Positions 1-8,229 of a stretch of DNA of 43,091 bases are shown here, piece by piece. Under the pieces are notes generated by a model. The model had not been told where the DNA came from. It searched no databases and was given only the letters and a program-made list of their open reading frames with translations. The position numbers and the translations under genes were made by a program. The stretch lies in the NCBI GenBank assembly GCA_944367955.1, contig CALVWU010000003.1, forward strand, positions 1 through 43,091. The letters are read 5' to 3'. Each line of letters opens with the position of its first letter. Position 1 is the stretch's first letter. The DNA comes from an uncultured Clostridia bacterium (lineage in GTDB: Bacteria; Bacillota; Clostridia; Christensenellales; Borkfalkiaceae).

Positions 1-267
1 TATTCATATTTCGGTAAAGAATATGGATTTTATATGGTTGTGGAAGAGCCGTATATTGATTTATTACTGGTGGATATCAGTTATGAGCTTGAAGAGGGCA
101 AGCTGTATGGCGAGCATCCATATGCAGGCCCGATAGTCGGTGAAAACACAGGGACGGTTTTTAATTGCAGCAATGAAAATTTTTATATTTCTACCGGAAA
201 TCTTCATTCGTGGTGGGCATGGTTTATTACATATGATCAATTAAAAAATATTAATAACATAGTATAG
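1..267 (+). CDS. unknown protein, C-terminal part (5' end outside window)
   Basis: The frame is open from the left edge to a TAG at 265-267, so at least 88 residues are visible and the true start lies outside. An internal ATG at 34 has no Shine-Dalgarno, and the frame before it is equally protein-like. The visible part is acidic and rich in aromatic residues, with a WW pair near the end, and it has no membrane segment or motif I recognise. Its AT-rich codons (many TAT, AAT, ATT) differ from the GC-rich codons of most other genes here, which may mean recent transfer. A strong terminator follows directly. No function is proposed. Confidence 0.6.
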   Translation, partial: YSYFGKEYGFYMVVEEPYIDLLLVDISYELEEGKLYGEHPYAGPIVGENTGTVFNCSNENFYISTGNLHSWWAWFITYDQLKNINNIV

Positions 268-284
268 CACTTCGCTTTAAGTTG

Positions 285-325
285 CCCGCGCGGTGCAACA
301 AAAGTTGCGCCGCGCGGGTGTTTTT
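285..325 (+). terminator. intrinsic terminator after the partial gene
   Basis: The arms CCCGCGCGGTGCAAC (285-299) and GTTGCGCCGCGCGGG (304-318) form a 15-bp stem with one G-U pair and an AAAA loop. A T-rich run follows from 319. Confidence 0.9.
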
Positions 326-372
326 ATTTTTTGCGGCGGGGCTGTGCGTCCTGCCTTTTGCGCCCGATCCGT

Positions 373-410
373 AAAAAAACGGCGCGGCCCGCATGTGCGG
401 GTCGCGCCGT
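373..410 (-). terminator. intrinsic terminator for the yfcE-like/HAD unit
   Basis: A GC-rich stem (379-393 with 396-410) is followed on the minus strand by a run of T (A at 373-379). It lies just after the stop codon of the phosphodiesterase gene. Confidence 0.9.
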
Positions 411-413
411 CGT

Positions 414-947
414 TTAAAGCTTTCTTTCGTCAAATTGGTTGCCGTCGAAGTCCTTAAAAGTGAAAGTGCGGTTTTCGTAAACGATATAGCCGTGTCTGCC
501 GGTCTCCTTGGGTAGCGATACCGAACCGGGGTTCAGGTGTATATATCCCCCGCTTTCGACGCAGTTAAGCTGCACGTGCGTGTGGCCGGTAAGATACACG
601 TCGCCCGCTTTAAGGGGCGGCTCGGCTCTGTGCCCGTGCGAAAGGTGTATGTTCAGCCCGTCGGCAAGTATCTGGGCATAGTCCGAAGATACGTTAAAGG
701 GCAGCACCATCTGGTCTACTTCGCTGTCGCAGTTGCCGCGCACACATATTATCCTGTCGGCAAGCGGGGCAAGCAGCTCAACCACGTCCTTGGGCGAATA
801 GTCCTTCGGCAGCGGGTTGCGCGGGCCATGATAGAGTATGTCGCCCAGCAACGCCAGTCTGTCCGCGCCCTCGGCTTCGAAGGCTTGGGTAAGTTTTTTG
901 CACCAGTAAGCCGAACCGTGTATGTCGGAGGCGATAATTATTTTCAT
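414..947 (-). CDS. yfcE: YfcE/MJ0936-family metallophosphodiesterase
   Basis: This 177-residue protein belongs to the calcineurin-like metallophosphoesterases of the YfcE/MJ0936 type, close to the usual 180 residues. The ordered metal-binding motifs are visible: SDIHG near the N-terminus, LLGDILYHG around residue 35, RGNCD around 70, SHGH around 104 and LTGHTHV around 120. Family members hydrolyse phosphodiester model substrates with Mn2+, and their physiological substrate is unsettled. The ATG overlaps the stop of the upstream HAD gene as ATGA, with AGGAGA as ribosome site inside that gene, so the two are translationally coupled. The exact substrate cannot be read from sequence. Confidence 0.9.
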   Translation of the reverse strand: MKIIIASDIHGSAYWCKKLTQAFEAEGADRLALLGDILYHGPRNPLPKDYSPKDVVELLAPLADRIICVRGNCDSEVDQMVLPFNVSSDYAQILADGLNIHLSHGHRAEPPLKAGDVYLTGHTHVQLNCVESGGYIHLNPGSVSLPKETGRHGYIVYENRTFTFKDFDGNQFDERKL

Positions 948-1735
948 TGCACAAGTTCTCCTATCTTTTTAATCACGCTCATTTCGCGGTGCGGGCCTAT
1001 TATTTCGCCCGCGCCGCTCTCTTTAAGTTTATAAAAGGCATTTTCGGGTATGTAAGCTCTGCCGGCCGCGCGCAGCATCTCGTAGTCGTTCATGTGGTCG
1101 CCGAAGGCAACGCTCTCTTCCCGCTTCGCGCCTATGTATCGCAAGAGCGCGTCGAACGCCCTGCCCTTGTTGGCCTGCGGTGCCGAAACGTCCAGCCAGT
1201 CATAGCCCGAAATCATCGCGCGCATTCCCTTTATCAGCGGCGGCAGTATCACGCCGCCGTGCTCGGCGCACGGCCGCTCGTCCCATACCGAAATTTTTAA
1301 AACGGTTTCGCGGTCGGCCACTTCTTTAAGGTCTTTTACCCGCTTTGCCGAAGAGTACGACTTTAAAAGCGTGTCCACGAACGGCGCGTGGCCGCTTGCG
1401 TAGTATGCGCAGTCAGTGCACGAAAGCAGCGGATACAGGCCCTGCTGTTTATCTATTATATCCAGCGCGTATTTAACTCCCTCGGCGGGGGTGGGGTCGC
1501 AAAAAATTATCCGCCCGCCTATCCACGCCAGACCGCCGTTTTCGGCGATTATGGCAATTTTATCAAGCACCGGCGCGAACATCTTTTTAATGTTCGGCAG
1601 CTGTCGGCCGCTGGCCGGGGCAAAAACCGTGCCCGCTCGGTGCATTTTTTCTATCAGCGCAAAGGCGTTTTCGGGCATTATTTTGGTGGGCGGAAGCAGC
1701 GTTCCGTCTAAATCGCTTGCAATAAGTTTTATCAT
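944..1735 (-). CDS. Cof-type HAD-IIB family phosphatase
   Basis: The 263-residue protein starts with the HAD nucleophile motif SDLDGTLL and ends with the Mg2+-binding motif GDHMNDYEML near residue 217, with the conserved lysine between them (ANKGRAF region). The size and the cap inserted between motifs fit the Cof/YwpJ subgroup, which dephosphorylates sugar phosphates and cofactors such as FMN or pyridoxal phosphate. The substrate is not predictable. It is the first gene of a two-gene unit with the phosphodiesterase. No Shine-Dalgarno precedes the ATG; instead TATAAA lies 8 nt upstream, a geometry shared with other genes here (see findings). Confidence 0.9.
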   Translation of the reverse strand: MIKLIASDLDGTLLPPTKIMPENAFALIEKMHRAGTVFAPASGRQLPNIKKMFAPVLDKIAIIAENGGLAWIGGRIIFCDPTPAEGVKYALDIIDKQQGLYPLLSCTDCAYYASGHAPFVDTLLKSYSSAKRVKDLKEVADRETVLKISVWDERPCAEHGGVILPPLIKGMRAMISGYDWLDVSAPQANKGRAFDALLRYIGAKREESVAFGDHMNDYEMLRAAGRAYIPENAFYKLKESGAGEIIGPHREMSVIKKIGELVQ

Positions 1736-1827
1736 GTGTTCGGTTTATAAGTGTAATTGCCCCGCAGATATGCCGCAGACAACGCCGTTTTGAACATATT
1801 TGCGTACGCGGGCGGGGCGTTTTGCGC

Positions 1828-1853
1828 AAAAAACGGGCGGCATTGCGCCGCCG
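1828..1853 (-). terminator. probable terminator for the MDR gene
   Basis: A GC-rich hairpin (about 1833-1841 with 1845-1853, one bulge) is followed on the minus strand by six T (A at 1828-1833). It lies just downstream of the stop at 1863. Confidence 0.65.
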
Positions 1854-1862
1854 TCCGCTTTT

Positions 1863-2879
1863 TTAAAATATAAGTTTTGCTATCGTCATCTTCGTGCCGT
1901 GCGAAAGGTCTGAAAGCATGCCTTCGAGTATGGGCGCGGGGTCGAATTCGGTAAGTATCTGTTTGCCGAACGCGTTCAAATCTATCGCTCCGTGCAGTAT
2001 CATGTTGATGGCCGACTCCGTATAGCCGTAGCCGTCGGTAACGGTTATAACGCGCGTGTTGTGTCGGAAGAGGGGGATGGAGTCAAGCTTGAATTTAAGC
2101 GAGGCCATGCCCTCCAAAACAAGCGTCTTGTCGCGTCCTATCACGCGCGAGGCGATGTCGGGATTCATGCGCGAACAAGAGATGTAAACGGCCGCGTCGC
2201 AGTTTAAGCCGCTTGTGGCTTCGGCCACGTTCGTGTAAAGGTCGTCGTCGGTGAGCATGGCGTAATACACGCCGGCGTGTTTAAATTTTTCCACGGCCTG
2301 GGCGTTGTCGCATATCACAACGGGCACAAGCTTGTGGTACATCGCCACCTGCGCCAAAATAAACGCGGTTGCGTTGCCGCCTATTATGGCAACCTTGCCG
2401 CCCGCGGGCAGATTCAGCTGGTCGTAAATATTTTCGGCCATGGCCACATGCTCTATGCACAGCGCGTTTATGTCGTCCACCTCGGCGGGCAGCGCGGCAA
2501 CTCTGCGGTAGTCGCACGTTACAAAGTCGCGCAAAAAGCCGTCAAAATCTATGCCGGCAATCTGCACATGCTCGCAGTTTTCGGGGTTGCCGCGCTTGCA
2601 GTGCAGGCATTTTCCGCAGGGACGGGTGCCCTTGATGAACACCCTCGCGCCTTTTTCGATGCCAAAGGCCTTTTCGCCGCATTCGGTAACTATCCCCACG
2701 GCATAGCGGCCTATCGTCTTGGGGTAGGCCACGGGCAGCTCGCCCGAATAGCAAAGCGCGTCGAAATTGCTCAGCAAAACGTGGGTAACTTTAACTTTTA
2801 CCTGTTCGGGCGTCAAAGCCAGTTCGCCCTGTTGTCTGTTGGCCAAAGTTTTGGGGCCGGTCAATGTCCAATTATCCAT
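1863..2879 (-). CDS. zinc-type alcohol dehydrogenase-like MDR protein lacking catalytic-zinc ligands
   Basis: The 338-residue protein has the medium-chain dehydrogenase layout: a GroES-like N-terminal half, then a nucleotide-binding half. The structural-zinc loop with four cysteines is intact (CGKCLHCKRGNPENC, about residues 92-106). The catalytic-zinc ligands are not. The usual Cys-Gly-x-Asp is replaced by SNFDAL near residue 37, and the usual Gly-His-Glu by IGRYAVG near residue 57. The dinucleotide-binding loop is also atypical (IIGGNATAF instead of GxGxxG). It may be a zinc-independent reductase or a non-catalytic relative. The substrate is unknown. There is no Shine-Dalgarno; a TTGCTT-17-TATAAT promoter ends 8 nt before the ATG, implying a nearly leaderless mRNA. 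Confidence 0.8.
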   Translation of the reverse strand: MDNWTLTGPKTLANRQQGELALTPEQVKVKVTHVLLSNFDALCYSGELPVAYPKTIGRYAVGIVTECGEKAFGIEKGARVFIKGTRPCGKCLHCKRGNPENCEHVQIAGIDFDGFLRDFVTCDYRRVAALPAEVDDINALCIEHVAMAENIYDQLNLPAGGKVAIIGGNATAFILAQVAMYHKLVPVVICDNAQAVEKFKHAGVYYAMLTDDDLYTNVAEATSGLNCDAAVYISCSRMNPDIASRVIGRDKTLVLEGMASLKFKLDSIPLFRHNTRVITVTDGYGYTESAINMILHGAIDLNAFGKQILTEFDPAPILEGMLSDLSHGTKMTIAKLIF

Positions 2880-2887
2880 ACACCGAT

Positions 2888-2916
2888 ATTATACGGCAAA
2901 ACGGCGCGGAAAGCAA
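2888..2916 (-). promoter_or_regulatory. sigma-A promoter of the MDR gene, nearly leaderless
   Basis: On the minus strand TTGCTT (2916-2911), 17 bp, TATAAT (2893-2888). The expected start point is near 2881, two bases before the ATG at 2879. Confidence 0.75.
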
Positions 2917-2993
2917 CCTATTTACCCGTTTTGCGCAAATTTAGCCTGCGTTGTTTGCAAAATGTATTTTTTTTGTCAGCGGCAAAAAATTAA

Positions 2994-3022
2994 TTGACTT
3001 AAAGGTGTTTTTTATATATAAT
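2994..3022 (+). promoter_or_regulatory. sigma-A promoter of rpmE
   Basis: TTGACT (2994-2999), 17-bp spacer, TATAAT (3017-3022), about 40 bp before the rpmE start. Confidence 0.9.
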
Positions 3023-3061
3023 GGTTTAGCATAAATCGAAAAAACAGCGAGGTGATATACA

Positions 3062-3265
3062 ATGAAGCCCGGAATCCATCCCGATTATCACGAGGCAACG
3101 GTTATCTGCGCCTGCGGCGCAACGTTCAAAACCGGCACCACCAAAAAGGGCGACACTATAAAGGTCGATATTTGCAACAAGTGCCATCCCTTCTTCACCG
3201 GCAAGCAAAAGCTTGTAGATACCGGCGGCCGCGTGGATAAATTCAAGAAAAGATACAATATATAA
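3062..3265 (+). CDS. rpmE: 50S ribosomal protein L31 (zinc-binding form)
   Basis: The 67-residue protein begins [12 protein letters not shown], the typical L31 start, and ends [12 protein letters not shown]. It carries the four zinc cysteines of the C+ form at residues 16, 18, 38 and 41 (CAC, then CNKC). L31 bridges the ribosomal subunits at the central protuberance, and the C+ form also stores zinc. The ribosome site GAGGTG sits 6 bases before the ATG. It is transcribed from its own promoter and is followed, after a long GC-rich spacer, by the DUF1385-PrmC fusion, an order common in Clostridia. Confidence 0.98.
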   Translation: MKPGIHPDYHEATVICACGATFKTGTTKKGDTIKVDICNKCHPFFTGKQKLVDTGGRVDKFKKRYNI

Positions 3266-3601
3266 TTTAAAGGTATCAACGCAAATCCCGGCGGCGCGTC
3301 TCCGCGGACGTGTTCCGCGAGGGCGTCGGCCGTTTCGCCGCATTACCGCAAAAATGCGTTGCCGCATCGTCGTGCCCTTTGCGCGGCCGACGGCGGTATC
3401 GTGCGCGGCATTGCTCCGCGGGGACGCGGCAACTCATAACTTGTTGCCGCGGCAACAATCAAACGGATAAATCTTAAAGAAAAACAAAAGGCAGGCTTCA
3501 AAAATTGATTTGAAGCCGTTTTTTGTATGGCGGCGCGAGTTTTATAAAACGGCTCGCCGTCCGCGCGGGCTAATGCCGCGCAAGGATATGGCAAAACGGA
3601 A
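3266..3601 (+). other. gene-free GC-rich spacer with competing hairpins and a terminator
   Basis: No coding frame is convincing here. The 8-mer GCGGCAAC occurs at 3426-3433 and 3449-3456, on either side of its complement GTTGCCGC (3443-3450), so two exclusive hairpins can form. One of them is the 18-bp palindrome TTGTTGCCGCGGCAACAA at 3441-3458. A classical terminator follows at 3494-3524. Confidence 0.6.
3494..3524 (+). terminator. intrinsic terminator between rpmE and the DUF1385-prmC gene
   Basis: Stem GGCTTCAAA (3494-3502) with TTTGAAGCC (3509-3517), a 6-base loop, and six T at 3519-3524. Confidence 0.9.
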
Positions 3602-5431
3602 ATGTCGATGAAATCAAAAAATAAAAGAGTAAAATGCACCTCCGTCGGCGGCCAGGCCGTGATGGAGGGGGTAATGATGCAGGGAACTACCTGCTATTGC
3701 ACGGCCGTGCGCGACCCCGAAGGGGAGATCCAGATCGAGCGGCTGCGCTTAAACCGTTCCGCGGCTGCGCAAAGGGCGGCAAAAATCCCCTTTGTGCGCG
3801 GCGTTGTAAACATGTTCTCCTCGCTTGTGCGCGGCACAAAAACGCTTATGCGCAGCGCGCAGGTGTGCGGCGAGGACGACGGCGAGCCGGGCAGGGTAGA
3901 AAAATGGCTGGCCGATAAATTCAAAGTCGACGTCATGCAGGTCGCCACTTTTGTCGGCGCGGTGCTCGGCATAATACTGGCCGTCGCGCTGTTTTTGGTG
4001 CTGCCTAACGTGTTGGTGAACTGGCTGTCGGGCTTTGTGCCGCAGATTGCAGGCTCGTTGTGGGAGTTTTTGCTGCTCGGTCTGTTCAAGCTTGTCATCT
4101 TTTTGGTGTACCTCGGCCTCATTCTGTTCATTCCCGATATAAAAAGGCTGTACCGCTACCACGGTGCCGAACACAAGACCATAAACTGTTACGAAAAAGG
4201 TCTGCCGCTCACGCCCGAAAACGTTATGGGCTGTTCGCGCATACACGACAGGTGCGGCACTTCGTTCCTCTTTTTGGTGCTTATAATCAATATAGCCATA
4301 ATCTCCCTCGTGTATTGGGCGGTCGGCGTAAACAACATTGCCGACGGCATTTTGCGCACCCTCGCGCGGCTGGGCATCGAAATAGTGCTGCTGCCCGTCA
4401 TTGCCGGCGCGGGATACGAGGTGTTAAAACTGCTTGCAAAGTTCCACGGGCCGGTATCCGCCGTGTTCAAATCTCCCGGCATGCTGTTGCAAAAAACGCT
4501 TACCACCCGCGAACCCGACGCCGAAATGGTGGAGGTGGCCATCGCCGCCTTTAACGCCGCAATGGAGATGGACGCCGACCCCGATATGGCCGAAACGCAT
4601 TTCATCACGGGCGGCATACTCTCCGCCATGCTTAAAGAAACAAAAATCAGGTTTGCCGAAAGCGGCATCGACGAAAGCGACGCCGAGTGGATATATTCGC
4701 TTGCAACGGGCATACCCCGCAGCGAACTCACTTTCGGCGAGCACGTCGTAAAGCCCTCCGAAGCCAAGCGCATCAACGAACTGGCGCAAAAGCGTTTAAC
4801 GGGCAGGCCGCTTTGGTACATAGTGGGCGACACCCGCTTTTACGACTGTACGATAAAGGTGGACGAGCGCGTGCTTATTCCCCGTCCCGAAACCGAGCTG
4901 CTGGCCGAACAGGTGGTAAAGCTGGCCGAAGAGGGCGACAAGGTGCTCGACCTCTGCACGGGTAGCGGGTGCATAGCCGTTGCCGTGGCCAAACACTGCG
5001 CCGAAAAGAACGTGCGCGTCACCGCCTCGGACGTGTCGGACGCGGCCATAATGCTCGCCCGCGAAAACGCCCGTCTCAACGGCGTCGACGTGACCTTTGT
5101 GCAGAGCGATCTGTTTTCAAAGGTGCACGGCAGGTTTAATATAATCGTGTGCAACCCGCCCTATATTAAGAGTGGCGAGATTGCCGAACTGCAAAGCGAA
5201 GTGCGTAACTTCGAACCCCGTATCGCCCTCGACGGCGGCGAAGACGGCCTCGATTTTTACCGCAGGCTCGCGTCCGAAGTTTCGCGCTATATAGTAAAGG
5301 GCGGCATGCTCATGCTCGAAGTGGGCGAAGGCCAGGCCGAAGAGGTGCTAAAACTCTTCGAAAAGCGCGACTACGCAATGGTGGTAAAAGATTTCGCCGG
5401 CGTGGAAAGGATACTTAAAATAGCCTTTTAA
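3602..5431 (+). CDS. prmC: fusion of a DUF1385 membrane protein and PrmC, the release-factor glutamine methyltransferase
   Basis: This 609-residue protein joins two normally separate neighbours. Residues 1 to about 326 are DUF1385: GGQAVMEGVMMQG near the start, the HGAEHK motif near 187, CSRIHDRCGTSFL near 205, and hydrophobic stretches around 110-180, 220-245 and 255-280. Residues 327-609 are a complete PrmC/HemK: the N-terminal helical domain, the SAM-binding loop DLCTGSGCIAVAVA near 450 and the catalytic NPPY near 517. PrmC methylates the Gln of the GGQ motif of release factors. DUF1385 has no established function. RF1, the substrate, is encoded next. No stop or frameshift separates the halves. 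The start (ATG 3602 or 3608) has only a weak ribosome site, CGGAA. Confidence 0.93.
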   Translation: MSMKSKNKRVKCTSVGGQAVMEGVMMQGTTCYCTAVRDPEGEIQIERLRLNRSAAAQRAAKIPFVRGVVNMFSSLVRGTKTLMRSAQVCGEDDGEPGRVEKWLADKFKVDVMQVATFVGAVLGIILAVALFLVLPNVLVNWLSGFVPQIAGSLWEFLLLGLFKLVIFLVYLGLILFIPDIKRLYRYHGAEHKTINCYEKGLPLTPENVMGCSRIHDRCGTSFLFLVLIINIAIISLVYWAVGVNNIADGILRTLARLGIEIVLLPVIAGAGYEVLKLLAKFHGPVSAVFKSPGMLLQKTLTTREPDAEMVEVAIAAFNAAMEMDADPDMAETHFITGGILSAMLKETKIRFAESGIDESDAEWIYSLATGIPRSELTFGEHVVKPSEAKRINELAQKRLTGRPLWYIVGDTRFYDCTIKVDERVLIPRPETELLAEQVVKLAEEGDKVLDLCTGSGCIAVAVAKHCAEKNVRVTASDVSDAAIMLARENARLNGVDVTFVQSDLFSKVHGRFNIIVCNPPYIKSGEIAELQSEVRNFEPRIALDGGEDGLDFYRRLASEVSRYIVKGGMLMLEVGEGQAEEVLKLFEKRDYAMVVKDFAGVERILKIAF

Positions 5432-5542
5432 GTTTTTGCGCGCCGCAAATCGCCGCCGCGTTGCAAAGCACATCCGCGGCCAGCGGCCGTTGCCGCCGTG
5501 CGGCGTCTGCGCGCGTCCGCGCCGATAAAAGTTTATATATTT

Positions 5543-6628
5543 ATGGAAGAAGATAAAGTAATAGCAAAACTAAAAGTGATAAGCGACCGCTGCGCCGCGC
5601 TTTCGGCCAAGCTTGCCGACTCCGCCGTCATCGGCGATCCCGTGCAGTGGGCGGGGATCGCAAAGGAACAGGCCGAACTTTCGGAACCCGCCGAGGTATA
5701 TGCCGAATATATCAGGGTGAGGGACGAAATGTCGGGCGCGGCCGCCGCCGCGGAGAGCGAATCCGACCCCGAAATGCGCGCGCTTTTACAGGAAGAGGCC
5801 GAACTGTGCAGGCAAAAACTTGAAGACATACGCGGGCGCATAAAGATTATACTGCTGCCCAAGGACAGGAACGACGACCGCAACTGCATTGTCGAAATCC
5901 GCGGCGGGGCGGGCGGCGAAGAGGCCGCTCTGTTCGCCGGGCAGTTGTACGAAATGTATTTAAGTTACTGCGACCGCCACCGCTTAAAGTGCGAAGAGGT
6001 GGATATAAACCGTACCGAACTCGGCGGAGTAAAGGAAGTCGTGTTCAACGTCGCCGGCAAAGGCGCGTACAAACTGCTTAAATTCGAAAGCGGCGTACAC
6101 CGCGTTCAAAGGGTGCCCGAAACCGAATCGCAGGGGCGTGTGCACACGTCCACGGCTACCGTGGCGGTGCTGCCCGAAGCCGAGGACGTCGAGGTGGAGA
6201 TCCGCGACGAGGATATAAGGGTGGATGTATACCGCTCTTCGGGCGCGGGCGGGCAAAAGGTGAACAAAACCGAAACCGCCATCCGCATAACCCACTTCCC
6301 CACGGGCATCGTCGTAACGTGCCAGGACGAAAGAAGCCAGCTTAAAAACAAGGACAAGGCGTTCAAGGTGCTGCGCACCCGCCTTTACGATTACTATAAC
6401 AGTCGCAACCAGTCCGAACAGGACGCCCGCCGCAAAAGTCTTGTGGGGCGGGGCGACCGCTCGGAACGCATACGCACATACAACTTTCCCCAGGGCAGGG
6501 TCACCGACCACCGTATAGGTCTGTCGCTGTATTCCATCGATTCTTTCATGATGGGCGACATCGACGAAATGGTTGAAGCTCTTGCCGTGGCCGAAAGAGA
6601 AAACGCATTGGCCGGCAGCGAAGATTAA
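5543..6628 (+). CDS. prfA: peptide chain release factor 1
   Basis: The 361-residue protein (E. coli RF1 has 360) reads UAA and UAG and releases the finished peptide. The catalytic GGQ is in [15 protein letters not shown], the site PrmC methylates. The stop-codon recognition tripeptide region reads [15 protein letters not shown], with PET where many RF1 proteins have PAT or PVT. The start at 5543 (MEEDKVIAK) is preferred because it gives the family length. A GTG at 5498 would add 15 unlikely residues. No Shine-Dalgarno precedes 5543, only an AT-rich stretch. It follows the DUF1385-PrmC gene by 111 bp. Confidence 0.97.
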   Translation: MEEDKVIAKLKVISDRCAALSAKLADSAVIGDPVQWAGIAKEQAELSEPAEVYAEYIRVRDEMSGAAAAAESESDPEMRALLQEEAELCRQKLEDIRGRIKIILLPKDRNDDRNCIVEIRGGAGGEEAALFAGQLYEMYLSYCDRHRLKCEEVDINRTELGGVKEVVFNVAGKGAYKLLKFESGVHRVQRVPETESQGRVHTSTATVAVLPEAEDVEVEIRDEDIRVDVYRSSGAGGQKVNKTETAIRITHFPTGIVVTCQDERSQLKNKDKAFKVLRTRLYDYYNSRNQSEQDARRKSLVGRGDRSERIRTYNFPQGRVTDHRIGLSLYSIDSFMMGDIDEMVEALAVAERENALAGSED

Positions 6629-6709
6629 GTGCGGTATAGGGTGTTAAACGGCACATATGTGCGGTGCAACGCTCTGCATTTAATATGTATGCGCGGCGGG
6701 AGGAATGCC

Positions 6710-7093
6710 ATGTATACCAAAAACAACCGTTCGGGCGAAGATTATCTCGAAGCCATTCTGATCCTCTCCGACAGCGAAGAAAACGTCCACCGCATAGATA
6801 TAGCCCGTCGTTTGGGCGTGTCGCAACCCGCGGTGCAAAAGGCGGTAAAGCTGCTTATCGACGGCGGATACGTCGTTACCGACGGCATGCACATACGTCT
6901 TACGCCCTCCGGCGAAAAATACGCCCGAAGCGTGTATTCCCGCCACTGCGTCATACGGGAATTTTTGATTCTGCACGGGGTGAACGCCGCCGATGCCGAC
7001 GCGGACGCCTGCGAGATGGAACACGTCGTGTCCCCTTCGACTTTCGACATGATGAAAGATTATGTTTCGCGGCGCGGCGGGCTTTCGGGTTGA
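6710..7093 (+). CDS. DtxR/MntR-family metal-dependent repressor
   Basis: The 127-residue protein has the DtxR layout: a winged helix (RIDIARRLGVSQPAVQKAVKLL, about residues 27-48) and a short dimerisation/metal domain. Candidate metal ligands are EDYLEAI near residue 10, RHCVIREF near 77, and CEMEH near 101. The last has the Cys-x-x-Glu-His spacing of DtxR/IdeR rather than the Glu-x-x-Glu-His of MntR, which hints at iron rather than manganese. There is no C-terminal SH3 domain. The start at 6710 has the ribosome site GGGAGG; an upstream frame to 6629 has none. No metal transporter is nearby, so its targets are elsewhere. Confidence 0.88.
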   Translation: MYTKNNRSGEDYLEAILILSDSEENVHRIDIARRLGVSQPAVQKAVKLLIDGGYVVTDGMHIRLTPSGEKYARSVYSRHCVIREFLILHGVNAADADADACEMEHVVSPSTFDMMKDYVSRRGGLSG

Positions 7094-7203
7094 TTTCGCC
7101 GCTTTTTGCCGCGCGGCTACGCCTGCATCGCGGCGCACCGCGGTGCGGCTGTGTGTTTTTTGCGAAAAAATACTGAAAATAATCCGCTCGCTCTGCAAAT
7201 TGC

Positions 7204-7232
7204 TTGACTGTTATTTACAATTAAAGTAAAAT
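7204..7232 (+). promoter_or_regulatory. sigma-A promoter of the cyclophilin-like lipoprotein gene
   Basis: TTGACT (7204-7209), 17 bp, TAAAAT (7227-7232), about 30 bp before the ATG. Confidence 0.85.
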
Positions 7233-7262
7233 TATAGGGTATCAATTATAAGGATAATCCAT

Positions 7263-8150
7263 ATGAAAAAGACTTTTATACGCATACTCGCTGCGACGGC
7301 CGCAGCTGCGGTAGCGGCGGCAGTGCCCTTTATGTCGGGCTGCGCCTCTTCCCATCCCGAAGCCGTTATAACCATTTCGTACGACGGCACCGATTATCAG
7401 CTCAATTACAAGCTCTATCGCAACATGTATCCCCAAACCGTGCAGCATTTCATCGAACTTGCCGACGCGGGATTTTATAACAATACCATAATCCACGATT
7501 ACGGCGCAAGCTATTTTTACGGCGGAAGCTATTCGTATAACGCCGAAGGTTACGAAAGCGATTACGAAACCGACTTCGAAGAGGGCGAAGGCGCGATGCG
7601 CGAGTACTTCGAAAACAACTCCAAAGAGCAGGAGTATCTCAACCTCTTCAACGACGGTAAGCTCACGCCCTCGGTATATCTCGATTATCTCGGCGGCTAC
7701 AAGGACGCACTTCCCACCGTCATAGGCGAAGTGGGCGAAACGCACGTCATTCAGCACGGCGCGTTGCAGGGCGGCTTCGGCGCGCTGCGCATGTTCTATT
7801 CGGATAAAGACCTTTCGGACGACTCCGTGGACTATTCGGTGTACCTCGATAAGGACGGCAACGAGGACGGTTCGCTCATCGCCGACTACCTGCAGCACAG
7901 CGCGACTTCTATTTTCTCCATTCAAACGAGCACGGCCACTGGCTCCACGCAGTACTGCATCTTCGGTCAGCTCACCGACACCCAGCCTCTCACCGACCTC
8001 ATCTCGGCCGTAAGTTCAAGCACGTCGCTCACCGTAAGCAACGTGGAAGTCGATCTTTTGGATCACTTTGTGGGCGGCAGCAATTACGATAGCTACACGC
8101 TTCGTTCCCAACCCATCGTAATCAAGAGCGTGCAAATAACCCGCAGATAA
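7263..8150 (+). CDS. lipoprotein with a divergent cyclophilin (peptidyl-prolyl isomerase) domain
   Basis: The 295-residue protein has a lipoprotein signal peptide (KK, an alanine-rich core, then MSGC with lipidation at Cys27), so it should be anchored outside the membrane. YPQTVQHFIELADAGFYNN (about residues 56-74) matches the start of cyclophilins, and TGSTQYCIFGQL (about residues 226-237) matches the usual SQFFI segment. The catalytic Arg of the FHR motif is missing (the place reads IIHDY), and an acidic insert follows. It may be a weak isomerase or a non-catalytic chaperone-like lipoprotein. The ribosome site is AAGGAT. The gene has its own promoter and terminator. Confidence 0.8.
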   Translation: MKKTFIRILAATAAAAVAAAVPFMSGCASSHPEAVITISYDGTDYQLNYKLYRNMYPQTVQHFIELADAGFYNNTIIHDYGASYFYGGSYSYNAEGYESDYETDFEEGEGAMREYFENNSKEQEYLNLFNDGKLTPSVYLDYLGGYKDALPTVIGEVGETHVIQHGALQGGFGALRMFYSDKDLSDDSVDYSVYLDKDGNEDGSLIADYLQHSATSIFSIQTSTATGSTQYCIFGQLTDTQPLTDLISAVSSSTSLTVSNVEVDLLDHFVGGSNYDSYTLRSQPIVIKSVQITRR

Positions 8151-8170
8151 CTCTGCGGCATAACAAGCTT

Positions 8171-8213
8171 AAAAGGGCGCGGCGGACAAAATTTTGTCCG
8201 CCGCGCCCTCTTT
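8171..8213. terminator. bidirectional terminator, 34-bp perfect palindrome
   Basis: 8175-8191 and 8192-8208 are exact inverted copies (GGGCGCGGCGGACAAAA and its complement), flanked by AAAA on the left and a T-rich run on the right. It serves both the lipoprotein gene and the converging small gene. Confidence 0.92.
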
Positions 8214-8229
8214 TGCGCTTCGTCTGCCG

